Source: Ctena decussata (lineage: Eukaryota; Mollusca; Bivalvia; Lucinida; Lucinidae). Taken from it: DNA of 64,000 nt. Location: contig OZ022510.1 of the NCBI GenBank assembly GCA_963989385.1, positions 35,097,448-35,161,447 on the forward strand, given 5' to 3'. This document shows, one piece after another, positions 26,655-39,300 of this stretch. Both the position numbers and the translations under genes were made by a program. A model generated the notes under the pieces. That model was not told where the DNA came from and made no database searches. It was given only the letters and a program-made list of their open reading frames with translations. Every line of letters begins with the position of its first letter. The first letter of the stretch is position 1.

Positions 26655-29600
26655 AAAGTCAATTTTCTGGTCCCAGCAAATTTTCTTTGAGATATCGGTA
26701 GTTTGAAATATCCAAAGTTGAACATCCCCCCCACTTCAACCTAACTATGCCAGAATGCTCAAACTTTGCCACAGTCTACCCTATTTACTGTTCCATATGA
26801 TCCTTAACCTTTACCCTGCTGTTCCTTATGACCTTAAACATGTATTGTACTTCAACAAACAGTCAACTCTCAGTATCTCCAACTTACTGATATCTCGAAG
26901 TAAATTTTCTGGTTCAAGCAAATTTTCTTTGAGATATCGGTAGTTTGAGATATCCGGAGTTGAACATTACCTCTCGCCAAACTAAGTCTGCCAGCGATGC
27001 CCAAAGGAATGAAAAAAATACTCACACTATTTAGGGGAACACTGTAACTTCAACCTACTGATATCTCAAAGTTAATTTCCTGGTCCCAGCAAATTTTCTT
27101 TGAGATATCGGTAGTTTGAGATGCCTGAAAATATAAAATAAAAGCGGCAGCAAAAATTGAACTCACAAAGATACTAAAGCAGGTTACATGTTGCAGTTGA
27201 AAGATAAATGTATGGGGCCCCTTTCTCTGAGTCTACATTATTTGCATCTGAATTGACACTGTTTGCCATTGCATTTCTGAGCACGTCTGGCATAGCAGCT
27301 TGGCCCATCATCCACCCCTCCCAAGCTACTATGCCAGAACTACCCAAACTTTGCCATAGAGTCTACCCTGTTTGCTGTTCCATCTGACCTTACACATGTA
27401 TTTATTTCAACAGTCAACTCTCGATATCTCCAAACTACTGATATCTCAAAGTCAATTTTCTGGTCCCAGCAAATTTTCTTTGCGATATCGGTAGTTTGAA
27501 ATATCCAAAGTTGAACATCCCCCCCACCAACCTAACTATGCCAGAATACTCAAACTTTGCCACAGTCTACCCTATTTACTGTTCCATATGATCCTTAACC
27601 TTTACCCTGCTGTTCCTTATGACCTTAAACATGTATTGTACTTCAACAAACAGTCAACTCTTAATATCTCCAAATTACTGATATCTCGAAGTAAATTTCC
27701 TGGTTCCAGCAAATTTTCTTTGAGATATCGGTAGTTTGAGATATCCGGAATTGAACATTACCCTTCACCAAACTAAGTCTGCCAGCGATGTCCAAAGGAA
27801 TGAAAAAAATACTCACACTATTTGGGGGAATACTGTACCTTCAACCTACTGATATCTCAAAGTTAATTTCCTGGTCCCAGCAAATTTTCTTTGAGATATC
27901 GGTAGTTTGAGTTGCCTGAAAATATAAAATAAAAGCGGCAGCAAAAATTGAAATCACAAAGATACTAAAGCAGGTTACATGTTGCAGTTGAAAGATAAAT
28001 GTATGGGGCCCCTTTCTCTGAGTCTACATTATTTGCAGCTGAATTGACACTGTTTTCTATTGCATTTTTGAGCACGTCTGGCATAGCAGCTTGGCCCATC
28101 ATCCACCCCTCCCAAGCTACTATGCCAGAATTACCCAAACTTTGCCATAGAGTCTACCCTGTTTGCTGTTCCATCTGACCTTACACATGTATTTATTTCA
28201 ACAGACAGTCAACTCTCGATATCTCCAAACTACTGATATCTCAAAGTCAATTTTCAGGTCCCAGCAAATTTTCTTTGAGATATCGGTAGTTTGAAATATC
28301 CAAAGTTGAACATCCCCCCACACCAACCTAACTATGCCAGAATGCTCAAACTTTGCCACAGTCTACCCTATTTACTGTTCCATATGATCCTTAACCTTTA
28401 CCCTGCTGTTCCTTATGACCTTAAACATGTATTGTACTTCAACAAACAGTCAACTCTCAATATCTCCAACTTACTGATATCTCGAAGTAAATTTCCTGAT
28501 TCAAGCAAATTTTCTTTGAGATATCGGTAGTTTGAGATATCCGGAGTTGAACATTACCTCTCGCCAAACTAAGTCTGCCAGCGATGCCCAAAGCAATGAA
28601 AAAAATACTCACACTATTTGGGGGAATACTGTACCTTCAACCTACTGATATCTCAGAGTTAATTTCCTGGTCCCAGCAATTTTCTTTGAGATATCGGTAG
28701 TTTGAGATGCCTGAAAATATAAAATAAAAGCGGCAGCAAAAATTGAACTCACAAGGATACTAAAGCAGGTTACATGTTGCAGTTGAAAGATAAATAAATG
28801 TATGGGGCCCCTTTCTCTGAGTCTACATTATTTGCATCTGAATTGACACTGTTTGCTATTGCATTTTTGAGCACGTCTGGCATAGCAGCTTGGCCCATCA
28901 TCCACCCCTCCCAAGCTACTATGCCAGAACTACCCAAACTTTGCCATAGAGTCTTCCCTGTTTGCTGTTCCATCTGACCTTACACATGTATTTATTTCAA
29001 CAGACAGTCAACTTTCGATATCTCCAAACTACTGATATCTCAAAGTCAATTTTCTGGTCCCAGCAAATTTTCTTTGAGATATCGGTAGTTTGAAATATCC
29101 AAAGTTGAACATCCCCCCCACCAACCTAACTATGCCAGAATGCTCAAACTTTGCCACAGTCTACCCTATTTACTGTTCCATATGATCCTTAACCTTTACC
29201 CTGCTGTTCCTTATGACCTTAAACATGTATTGTACTTCAACAAACAGTCAACTCTCAATATCTCCAACTTACTGATATCTCGAAGTAAATTTCCTGGTTC
29301 CAGCAAATTTTCTTTGAGATATCGGTAGTTTGAGATATCCGGAGTTGAACATTACCTCTCACCAAACTAAGTCTGCCAGCGATGCCCAAAGGAATGAAAA
29401 AAATACTCACACTATTTGGGGGAATACTGTACCTTCAACCTACTGATATCTCAAAGTAAATTTCCTGGTCCCAGCAAATTTTCTTTGAGATATCGGTAGT
29501 TTGAGATGCCTGAAAATATAAAATAAAAGCGGCAGCAAAAATTGAACTCACAAAGATACTAAAGCAGGTTACATGTTGCAGTTGAAAGATAGATGTATGG

Positions 29601-29934
29601 GGCCCCTTTCTCTGAGTCTACATTATTTGCATCTGAATTGCCACTGTTTGCCATTGCATTTTTGAGCACGTCTGGCATAGCAGCTTGGCCCATCATCCAC
29701 CCCTCCCAAGCTACTATGCCAGAATTACTCAAACTTTCCCATAGAGTCTACCCTGTTTGCTGTTCAATCTGACCTTACACATGTATTTATTTCAACAGAC
29801 AGTAAACTGTCGATATCTCCAAACACCTGATATCTCAAAGTCAATTTTCTGGTCCCAGCAAATTTTCTTTGAGATATCGGTAGTTTGAAATATCCAAAGT
29901 TGAACATCCCACCCACCAAACTAACTGTGCCAGA

Positions 29935-30557
29935 ATGCTCAAACTTTGCCACAGTCTACCCTGTTTACTGTTCCATATGACCCTTAACCTTTACCCTGCT
30001 GTTCCTTATGACCTTAAACAAGTACTGTACTTCAACAAACAGTCAACTCTTAATATCTCCAACTTACTGATATCTCGAAGTAAATTTCCTGGTTCCAGCA
30101 AATTTTCTTTGAGATATCGGTAGTTTGAGATGCCTGAAAATATAAAAAAAAAGCGGCAACAAAAATTGAACTCACAAAGATACTAAAGCATGTTACATGT
30201 TGCAGTTGAAAGATAAATGTATGGGGTCCCTTTGTCTAAGTCTACATTATTTGCATCTGCTTCGACACTGTCTGCTATTGCATTTTTGAGCACGTCTGGC
30301 ATAGCAGCTTGGCCCATCATCCACCCCTCCCAAGCTACTATGCCAGAATTACCCAAACTTTGCCATAGAGTCTACCCTGTTTGCTGTTCCATCTGACCTT
30401 ACACATGTATTTATTTCAACAGACAGTCAACTCTCGATATCTCCAAACTACTGATATCTCAAAGTCAATTTTCTGGTCCCAGCAAATTTTCTTTGAGATA
30501 TCGATAGTTTGAAATATCCAAAGTTGAACATCCCCCCACCAACCTAACTATGCCAGA
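29935..30557 (+). repeat. Short monomer (623 bp), HOR unit 3
   Basis: Same B-to-C fusion, 9,422 bp from the unit 2 copy. Confidence 0.9.
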
Positions 30558-33500
30558 ATGCTCAAACTTTGCCACAGTCTACCCTGTTTACTGTTCCATA
30601 TGACCCTAAACCTTTACCCTGCTGTTCCTTATGACCTTAAACATGTATTGTACTTCAACAAACAGTCAACTCTCAATATCTCCAACTTACTGATATCTCG
30701 AAGTAAATTTCCTGGTTCCAGCAAATTTTCTTTGAGATATCGGTAGTTTGAGATATCCGGAGTTGAACATCCCCTCCCACCAAACTAAGTCTGCCAGCGA
30801 TGCCCAAAGGAATGTAAAAAATACTCACACTATTTGGGGGAATACTGTACCTTCAACCTACTGATATCTCAAAGTTAATTTCCTGGTCCCAGCAAATTTT
30901 CTTTGAGATATCGGTAGTTTGAGATGCCTGAAAATATAAAATAAAAGCGGCAGCAAAAATTGAACTCACAAAGACACTAAAGCAGGTTACATGTTGCAGT
31001 TGAAAGATAAATGTATGAGGCCCTTTTCTCTGAGTCTACATTCTTTGCATCTGAATTGACACTGTTTGCTATTGCATTTTTGAGCACGTCTGGCATAGCA
31101 GCTTGGCCCATCATCCACCCCTCCCAAGCTACTATGCCAGAATTACCCAAACTTTGCCATAGAGTCTACCCTGTTTGCTGTTCCATCTGACCTTACACAT
31201 GTATTTATTTCAACAGACAGTCAACTCTCGATATCTCCAAACTGCTGATATCTCAAAGTCAATTTTCTGGTCCCAGCAAATTTTCTTTGAGATATCGGTA
31301 GTTTGAAATATCCAAAGTTGAACACACCCTCACCAACCTAACTATGCCAGAATGCTCAAACTTTGCCACAGTCTACCCTGTTTACTGTTCCATTTGACCC
31401 TTAACCTTTACCCTGCTGTTCCTTATGACCTTAAACATGTATTGTACTTCAACAAACAGTCAACTCTCAATATCTCCAACTAACTGATATCTCGAAGTAA
31501 ATTTCCTGGTTCCAGCAAATTTTCTTTTAGATATCGGTAGTTTGAGATATCCGGAGTTGAACATCCCCTCCCACCAAACTAAGTCTGCCAGCGATGCCCA
31601 AAGGAATGTAAAAAATACTCACACTATTTGGGGGAATACTGTACATTAAACCTACTGATATCTCAAAGTAAATTTCCTAGTCCCAGCAAATTTTCTTTGA
31701 GATATCGGTAGTTTGAGATGCCTGAAAATATAAAAAAAAGCGGCAACAAAAATTGAACTCACAAAGATACTAAAGCATGTTACATGTTGCAGTTGAAAGA
31801 TAAATGTATGGGGTCCCTTTCTCTGAGTGTACATTATTTGCATCTGCTTCGACACTGTCTGCTATTGCATTTTTGAGCACGTCTGGCATAGCAGCTTGGC
31901 CCATCATCCACCCCTCCCAAGCTACTATGCCAGAATTACCCAAACTTTGCCATAGGGTCTACCCTGTTTGCTGTTCCATCTGACCTTACACATGTATTTA
32001 TTTCAACAGACAGTCAACTCTCGATATCTCCAAACTACTGATATCTCAAAGTCAATTTTCTGGTCCCAGCAAATTTTCTTTGAGATATCGATAGTTTGAA
32101 ATATCCAAAGTTGAACATCCCCCCACCAACCTAACTATGCCAGAATGCTCAAACTTTGCCACAGTCTACCCTGTTTACTGTTCCATATGACCCTTAACCT
32201 TTACCCTGCTCTTCCTTATGACCTTAAACATGTATTGTACTTCAACAAACAGTCAACTCTCAATATCTCCAACTTACTGATATCTCGAAGTAAATTTCCT
32301 GGTTCCAGCAAATTTTCTTTGAGATATCGGTAGTTTGAGATATCCGGAGTTGAACATCCCCTCCCACCAAACTAAGTCTGCCAGCGATGCTTAAAGGAAT
32401 GTAAAAAATACTCACACTATTTGGGGGAATACTGTACCTTCAACCTACTGATATCTCAAAGTAAATTTCCTGGTCCCAGCAAATTTTCTTTGAGATATCG
32501 GTAGTTTGAGATGCCTGAAAATATAAAATAAAAACGGCAGCAAAAATTGAACTCACAAAGACACTAAAGCAGGTTACATGTTGCAGTTGAAAGATAAATG
32601 TATGAGGCCCTTTTCTCTGAGTCTACATTCTTTGCATCTGAATTGACAATGTTTGCTATTGCATTTTTGAGCACGTTTGGCATAGCAGCTTGGCCCATCA
32701 TCCACCCCTCCCAAGCTACTATGCCAGAATTACCCAAACTTTGCCATAGAGTCTACCCTGTTTGCAGTTCCATCTGACCTTACACATGTATTTATTTCAA
32801 CAGACAGTCAACTCTCGATATCTCCAAACTACTGATATCTCAAAGTCAATTTTCTGGTCCCAGCAAATTTTCTTTGAGATATCGGTAGTTTGAAATATCC
32901 AAAGTTGAACATCCCCCCACACCAACCTCACTATGCCAGAATGCTCAAACTTTGCCACAATCTACCATATTTACTGTTCGATATGATCCTTAACCTTTAC
33001 CCTGCTGTTCCTTATGACCTTAAACATGTATTGTACTTCAACAAACAGTCAACTCTCAATATCTCCAACTTACTGATATCTCGAAGTAAATTTCCTGGTT
33101 CCAGCAAATTTTCTTTGAGATATCGGTAGTTTGAGATATCCGGAGTTGAACATTACCTCTCGCCAAACTAAGTCTGCCAGCGATGCCCAAAGGAATGAAA
33201 AAAATACTCACACTATTTGGGGGAATACTGTACCTTCAACCTACTGATATTTCAAAGTTAATTTCCTGGTCCCAGCAAATTTTCTTTGAGATATCGGTAG
33301 TTTGAGATGCCTGAAAATATAAAATAAAAGCGGCAGCAAAAATTGAACTCACAAAGATACTAAAGCACGTTACATGTTGCAGTTGAAAGATAAATGTATG
33401 GGGCCCCTTTCTCTGAGTCTACATTATTTGCATCTGAATTGACACTGTTTGCTATTGCATTTTTGAGCACGTCTGGCATAGCAGCTTGGCCCATCATCCA

Positions 33501-35219
33501 CCCCTCCCAAGCTACTATGCCAGATCTACCCAAACTTAGCCATAGAGTCTACCCTGTTTGCTGTTCCATCTGACCTTACACATGTATTTATTTCAACAGT
33601 CAACTCTCGATATCTCCAAACTACTGATATCTCAAAGTCAATTTTCTGGTCCCAGCAAATTTTCTTTGCGATATCGGTAGTTTGAAATATCCGAGGTTGA
33701 ACATCCCCCCCACCAACCTAACTATGCCAGAATACTCAAACTTTGCCACAGTCTACCCTATTTACTGTTCCATATGATCCTTAACCTTTACCCTGCTGTT
33801 CCTTATGACCTTAAACATGTATTGTACTTCAACAAACAGTCAACTCTTAATATCTCCAAATTACTGATATCTCGAAGTAAATTTCCTGGTTCCAGCAAAT
33901 TTTCTTTGAGATATCGGTAGTTTGAGATATCCGGAGTTGAACATTACCCTTCAACAAACTAAGTCTGCCAGCGATGTCCAAAGGAATGAAAAAAATACTC
34001 ACACTATTTGGGGGAATACTGTACCTTCAACCTACTGATATTTCAAAGTTTATTTCCTGGTCCCAGCAAATTTTCTTTGAGATATCGGTAGTTTGAGTTG
34101 CCTGAAAATATAAAATAAAAGCGGCAGCAAAAACTGAACTCACAAAGATACTAAAGCAGGTTACATGTTGCAGTTGAAAGATAAATGTATGGGGCCCCTT
34201 TCTCTGAGTCTACATTATTTGCAGATGAATTGACACTGTTTTCTATTGCATTTTTGAGCACGTCTGGCATAGCAGCTTGGCCCATCATCCACCCCCCCCA
34301 AGCTACTAAGCCAGAATTACCCAAACTTTGCCATAGAGTCTACCCTGTTTGCTGTTCCATCTGACCTTACACATGTATTTATTTCAACAGACAGTCAACT
34401 CTCGATATCTCCAAACTACTGATATCTCAAAGTCAATTTTCTGGTCCCAGCAAATTTTCTTTGAGATATCGGTAGTTTGAAATATCCAAAGTTGAACATC
34501 CCCCCCACACCAACCTAACTATGCCAGAATGCTCAAACTTTGCCACAGTCTACCCTATTTACTGTTCCATATGATCCTTAACCTTTACCCTGCTGTTCCT
34601 TATGACCTTAAACATGTATTGTACTTCAACAAACAGTCAACTCTCAATATCTCCAACTTACTGATATCTCGAAGTAAATTTCCTGGTTCAAGCAAATTTT
34701 CTTTGAGATATCGGTAGTTTGAGATATCCGGAGTTGAACATTACCTCTCGCCAAACTAAGTCTGCCAGCGATGCCCAAAGGAATGAAAAAAATACTCACA
34801 CTATTTGGGGGAATACTGTACCTTCAACCTACTGATATCTCAAAGTTAATTTCCTGGTCCCAGCAAATTTTCTTTGAGATATCGGTAGTTTGAGATGCCT
34901 GAAAATATAAAATAAAAGCGGCAGCAAAAATTGAACTCACAAGGATACTAAAGCAGGTTACATGTTGCAGTTGAAAGATAAATAAATGTATGGGGCCCCT
35001 TTCTCTGAGTCTACATTATTTGTATCTGAATTGACACTGTTTGCTATTGCATTTTTGAGCACGTCTGGCATAGCAGCTTGGCCCATCATCCACCCCTCCC
35101 AAGCTACTATGCCAGAACTACCCAAACTTTGCCACAGAGTCTACCCTGTTTGCTGTTCCATCTGACCTTACACATGTATTTATTTCAACAGACAGTCAAC
35201 TCTCGATATCTCCAAACTA

Positions 35220-35229
35220 CTGATGTTCC
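35220..35229 (+). other. ~173-bp deletion junction, start of a fourth unit
   Basis: Identical join. It marks the start of a fourth 12-mer unit that loses its order within two monomers. Confidence 0.88.
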
Positions 35230-35632
35230 TTATGACCTTAAACATGTATTGTACTTCAACAAACAGTCAACTCTCAATATCTCCAACTTACTCATATCTC
35301 GAAGTAAATTTCCTGGTTCCAGCAAATTTTCTTTGAGATATCGGTAGTTTGAGATATCCGGAGTTGAACATCCCCTCCCACCAAACTAAGTCTGCCAGAG
35401 ATGCCCAAAGGAATGTAAAAAAATACTCACACTATTTGGGGGAATACTGTACCTTCAACCTACTGATATCTCAAAGTTAATTTCCTGGTCCCAGCAAATT
35501 TTCTTTGAGATATCGGTAGTTTGAGATGCCTGAAAATATAAAATAAAAGCGGCAGCAAAAATTGAACTCACAAAGACACTAAAGCAGGTTACATGTTGCA
35601 GTTGAAAGATAAATGTATGAGGCCATTTTCTC

Positions 35633-36304
35633 TGAGTCTACATTATTTGCATCTGAATTGACACTGTTTGCTATTGCATTTTTGAGCACGTCTGGCATAG
35701 CAGCTTGGCCCATCATCCACCCCTCCCAAGCTACTATGCCAGAATTACCCAAACTTTGCCATAGAGTCTACCCTGTTTGGTGTACCATCTGACCTTACAC
35801 ATGTATTTATTTCAACAGACAGTCAACTCTCGATATCTCCAAACTACTGATATCTATGAGTCTACATTATTTGCATCTGAATTGACACTGTTTGCTATTG
35901 CATTTTTGAGCACGTCTGGCATAGCAGCTTGGCCCATCATCCACCCCTCCCAAGCTACTATGCCAGAATTACCCAAACTTTGCCATAGAGTCTACCCTGT
36001 TTGCTGTTCCATCTGACCTTACACATGTATTTATTTCAACAGACAGTCAACTCTCGATATCTCCAAACTACTGATATCTCTGAGTCTACATTATTTGCAT
36101 CTGAATTGACACTGTTTGCTATTGCATTTTTGAGCACGTCTGGCATAGCAGCTTGGCCCATCATCCACCCCTCTAAAGCTACTATGCCAGAACTACCCAA
36201 ACTTTGCCATAGAGTCTACCCTGTTTGCTGTTCCATCTGACCTTACACATGTATTTATTTCAACAGACAGTCAACTCTCGATATCTCCAAACTACTGATA
36301 TCTC
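35633..36304 (+). repeat. 224-bp block in triplicate
   Basis: Copies start at 35633, 35857 and 36081. The first join has a substitution (TATCTATGAG) while the second keeps TATCTCTGAG. The third copy has CCCTCTAAAGCT instead of CCCTCCCAAGCT. Expansion from two to three copies is unique to this unit and shows that the block can change copy number by itself. Confidence 0.9.
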
Positions 36305-39300
36305 AAAGTCAATTTTCTGGTCCCAGCAAATTTTCTTTGACATATCGGTAGTTTGAAATATCCAAAGTTGAACATCCCCCCACCAACCTTACTATGCCAG
36401 AATGCTCAAACTTTGCCACAGTCTACCATATTTACTGTTCCATATGATCCTTAACCTTTACCCTGCTGTTCCTTATGACCTTAAACATGTATTGTACTTC
36501 AACAAACAGTCAACTCTCAATATCTCCAAATTACTGATATCTCGAATGAAATTTCCTGGTTCCAGCATATTTTCTTTGAGATATCGGTAGTTTGAGATAT
36601 CCGGAGTTGAACATTACCTCTCACCAAACTAAGTCTGCCAGCGATGCCCAAAGGAATGAAAAAAATACTCACACTATTTGGGGGAATACTGTACCTTCAA
36701 CCTACTAATATCTCAAAGTAAATTTCCTGGTCCCAGCAAATTTTCTTTGAGATATCGGTAGTTTGAGATGCCTGAAAATATAAAATAAAAGCGGCAGCAA
36801 AAATTGAACTCACAAAGATACTAAAGCAGGTTACATGTTGCAGCTGAAAGATATATGTATGGGGCCCCTTTCTCTGAGTCTACATTATTTGCATCTGAAT
36901 TGACACTGTTTGCTATTGCATTTTTGAGCACGTCTGGCATAGCAGCTTGGCCCATCATCCACCCCTCCCAAGCTACAATGCCAGAATTACCCAAACTTTG
37001 CCATAGAGTCTACCCTGTTTGCTGTTCCATCTGACCTTACACATGTATTTATTTCAACAGACAGTCAACTCTCGATATCTCCAAACTACTGATATCTCAA
37101 AGTCAATATTCTGGTCCCAGCAAATTTTCTTTGAGATATCGATAGTTTGAAATATCCAAAGTTGAACATCCCCCCACCAACCTAACTATGCGAGAATGCT
37201 CAAACGTTGCCACAGTCTACCCTGTTTACTGTTCCATATGACCCTTAACCTTTACCCTGCTGTTCCTTATGACCTTAAACATGTATTGTACTTCAACAAA
37301 CAGTCAACTCTCAATATCTCCAACTTACTGATATCTCGAAGTAAATTTCCTGGTTCCAGCAAATTTTCTTTGAGATATCGGTAGTTTGAGATATCCGGAA
37401 TTGAACATCCCCTCCCACCAAACTAAGTCTGCCAGCGATGCCCAAAGGAATGTAAAAAGTACTCACACTATTTGGGGGAATACTGTACCTTCAACCTACT
37501 GATATCTCAAAGTAAATTTCCTGGTCCCAGCAAATTTTCTTTGAGATATCGGTAGTTTGAGATGCCTGAAAATATAAAATAAAAGCGGCAGCAAAAATTG
37601 AACTCACAAAGACACTAAAGCAGGTTACATGTTGCAGTTGAAAGATAAATGTATGAGGCCCTTTTCTCTGAGTCTACATTATTTGCATCTGAATTGACAC
37701 TGTTTGCTATTGCATTTTTGAGCACGTCTGGCATAGCAGCTTGGCCCATCATCCACCCCTCCCAAGCTACTATGCCAGAATTACCCAAACTCTGCCATAG
37801 AGTCTACCCTGTTTGCTGTTCCATCTGACCTACACATGTATTTATTTCAACAGACAGTCAACTCTCGATATCTCCAAACTACTGATATCTCAAAGTCAAT
37901 TTTCTGGTCCCAGCAAATTTTCTTTGAGATATCGGCAGTTTGAAATATCCAAAGTTGAACATCCCCCCCACACCAACCTAACCATGCCAGAATGCTCAAA
38001 CTTTGCCACAGTCTACCCTATTGACTGTTCCATATGATCCTTAACCTTTACCCTGCTGTTCCTTATGACCTTAAACATGTATTGTACTTCAACAAACAGT
38101 CAACTCTCAATATCTCCAACTTACTGATATCTCGAAGTAAATTTCCTGGTTCCAGCAAATTTTCTTTGAGATATCGGTAGTTTGAGATATCCGAAGTTGA
38201 ACATCCCCTCCCACCAAACTAAGTCTGCCAGCGATGCCCAAAGGAATGTAAAAAATACTCACACTATTTGGGGGAATACTGTACCTTCAACCTACTGATA
38301 TCTCAAAGTAAATTTCCTGGTCCCAGCAAATTTTCTTTGAGATATCGGTAGTTTGAGATGCCTGAAAATATAAAATAAAAGCGGCAGCAAAAATTGAACT
38401 CACAAAGACACTAAAGCAGGTTACATGTTGCAGTTGAAAGATGAATGTATGGGGCCCCTTTCTCTGAGTCTACATTATTTGCATCTGAATTGACACTGTT
38501 TGCTATTGCATTTTTGAGCACGTCTGGCATAGCAGCTTGGCCCATCATCCACCCCTCCCAAGCTACTTTGCCAGAATTACTCAAACTTTGCCATAGAGTC
38601 TACCCTGCTTGCTGTTCCATCTGACCTTACACATGTATTTATTTCAACAGACAGTCAACTCTCGATATCTCCAAACTGCTGATATCTCAAAGTCAATTTT
38701 CTGGTCCCAGCAAATTTTCTTTGAGATATCGGTAGTTTGAAATATCCAAAGTTGAACATCCCCCCACCAACCTAACTATGCCAGAATGCTCAAACTTTGC
38801 CACAGTCTACCCTGTTTACTGTTCCATTTGACCCTTAACCTTTACCCTGCTGTTCCTTATGACCTTAAACATGTATTGTACTTCAACAAACAGTCAACTC
38901 TCAATATCTCCAACTTACTGATATCTCAAAGTAAATTTCCTGGTTCCAGCAAATTTTCTTTTAGATATCGGTAGTTTGAGATATCCGGAGTTGAACATCC
39001 CCTCCCACCAAACTAAGTCTGCCAGCGATGCCCAAAGGAATGTAAAAAATACTCACACTATTTGGGGGAATACTGTACATTAAACCTACTGATATCTCAA
39101 AGTAAATTTCATGGTCCCAGCAAATTTTCTTTGAGATATCGGTAGTTTGAGATGCCTGAAAATATAAAAAAAAGCGGCAACAAAAATTGAAATCACAAAG
39201 ATACTAAAGCATGTTACATGTTGCAGTTGAAAGATAAATGTATGGGGTCCCTTTCTCTGAGTCTACATTATTTGCATCTGAATTGACACTGTTTGCTATT

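Larger units (their letters stand above)
25799..35224 (+). repeat. 12-monomer HOR, unit 3 (9,426 bp)
   Basis: Monomers: hybrid 25799, then 26755, 27546, 28342, 29140, 29935, 30558, 31352, 32145, 32941, 33732 and 34529. Alignment with unit 2 is nearly base-for-base, with scattered single differences. Examples are ATGCAAGAATG at 23513 versus ATGCCAGAATG here, and TAGTTCAAC at ~19012 versus TACTTCAAC here. Such high similarity over 9.4 kb points to recent duplication or strong homogenisation. Confidence 0.92.
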
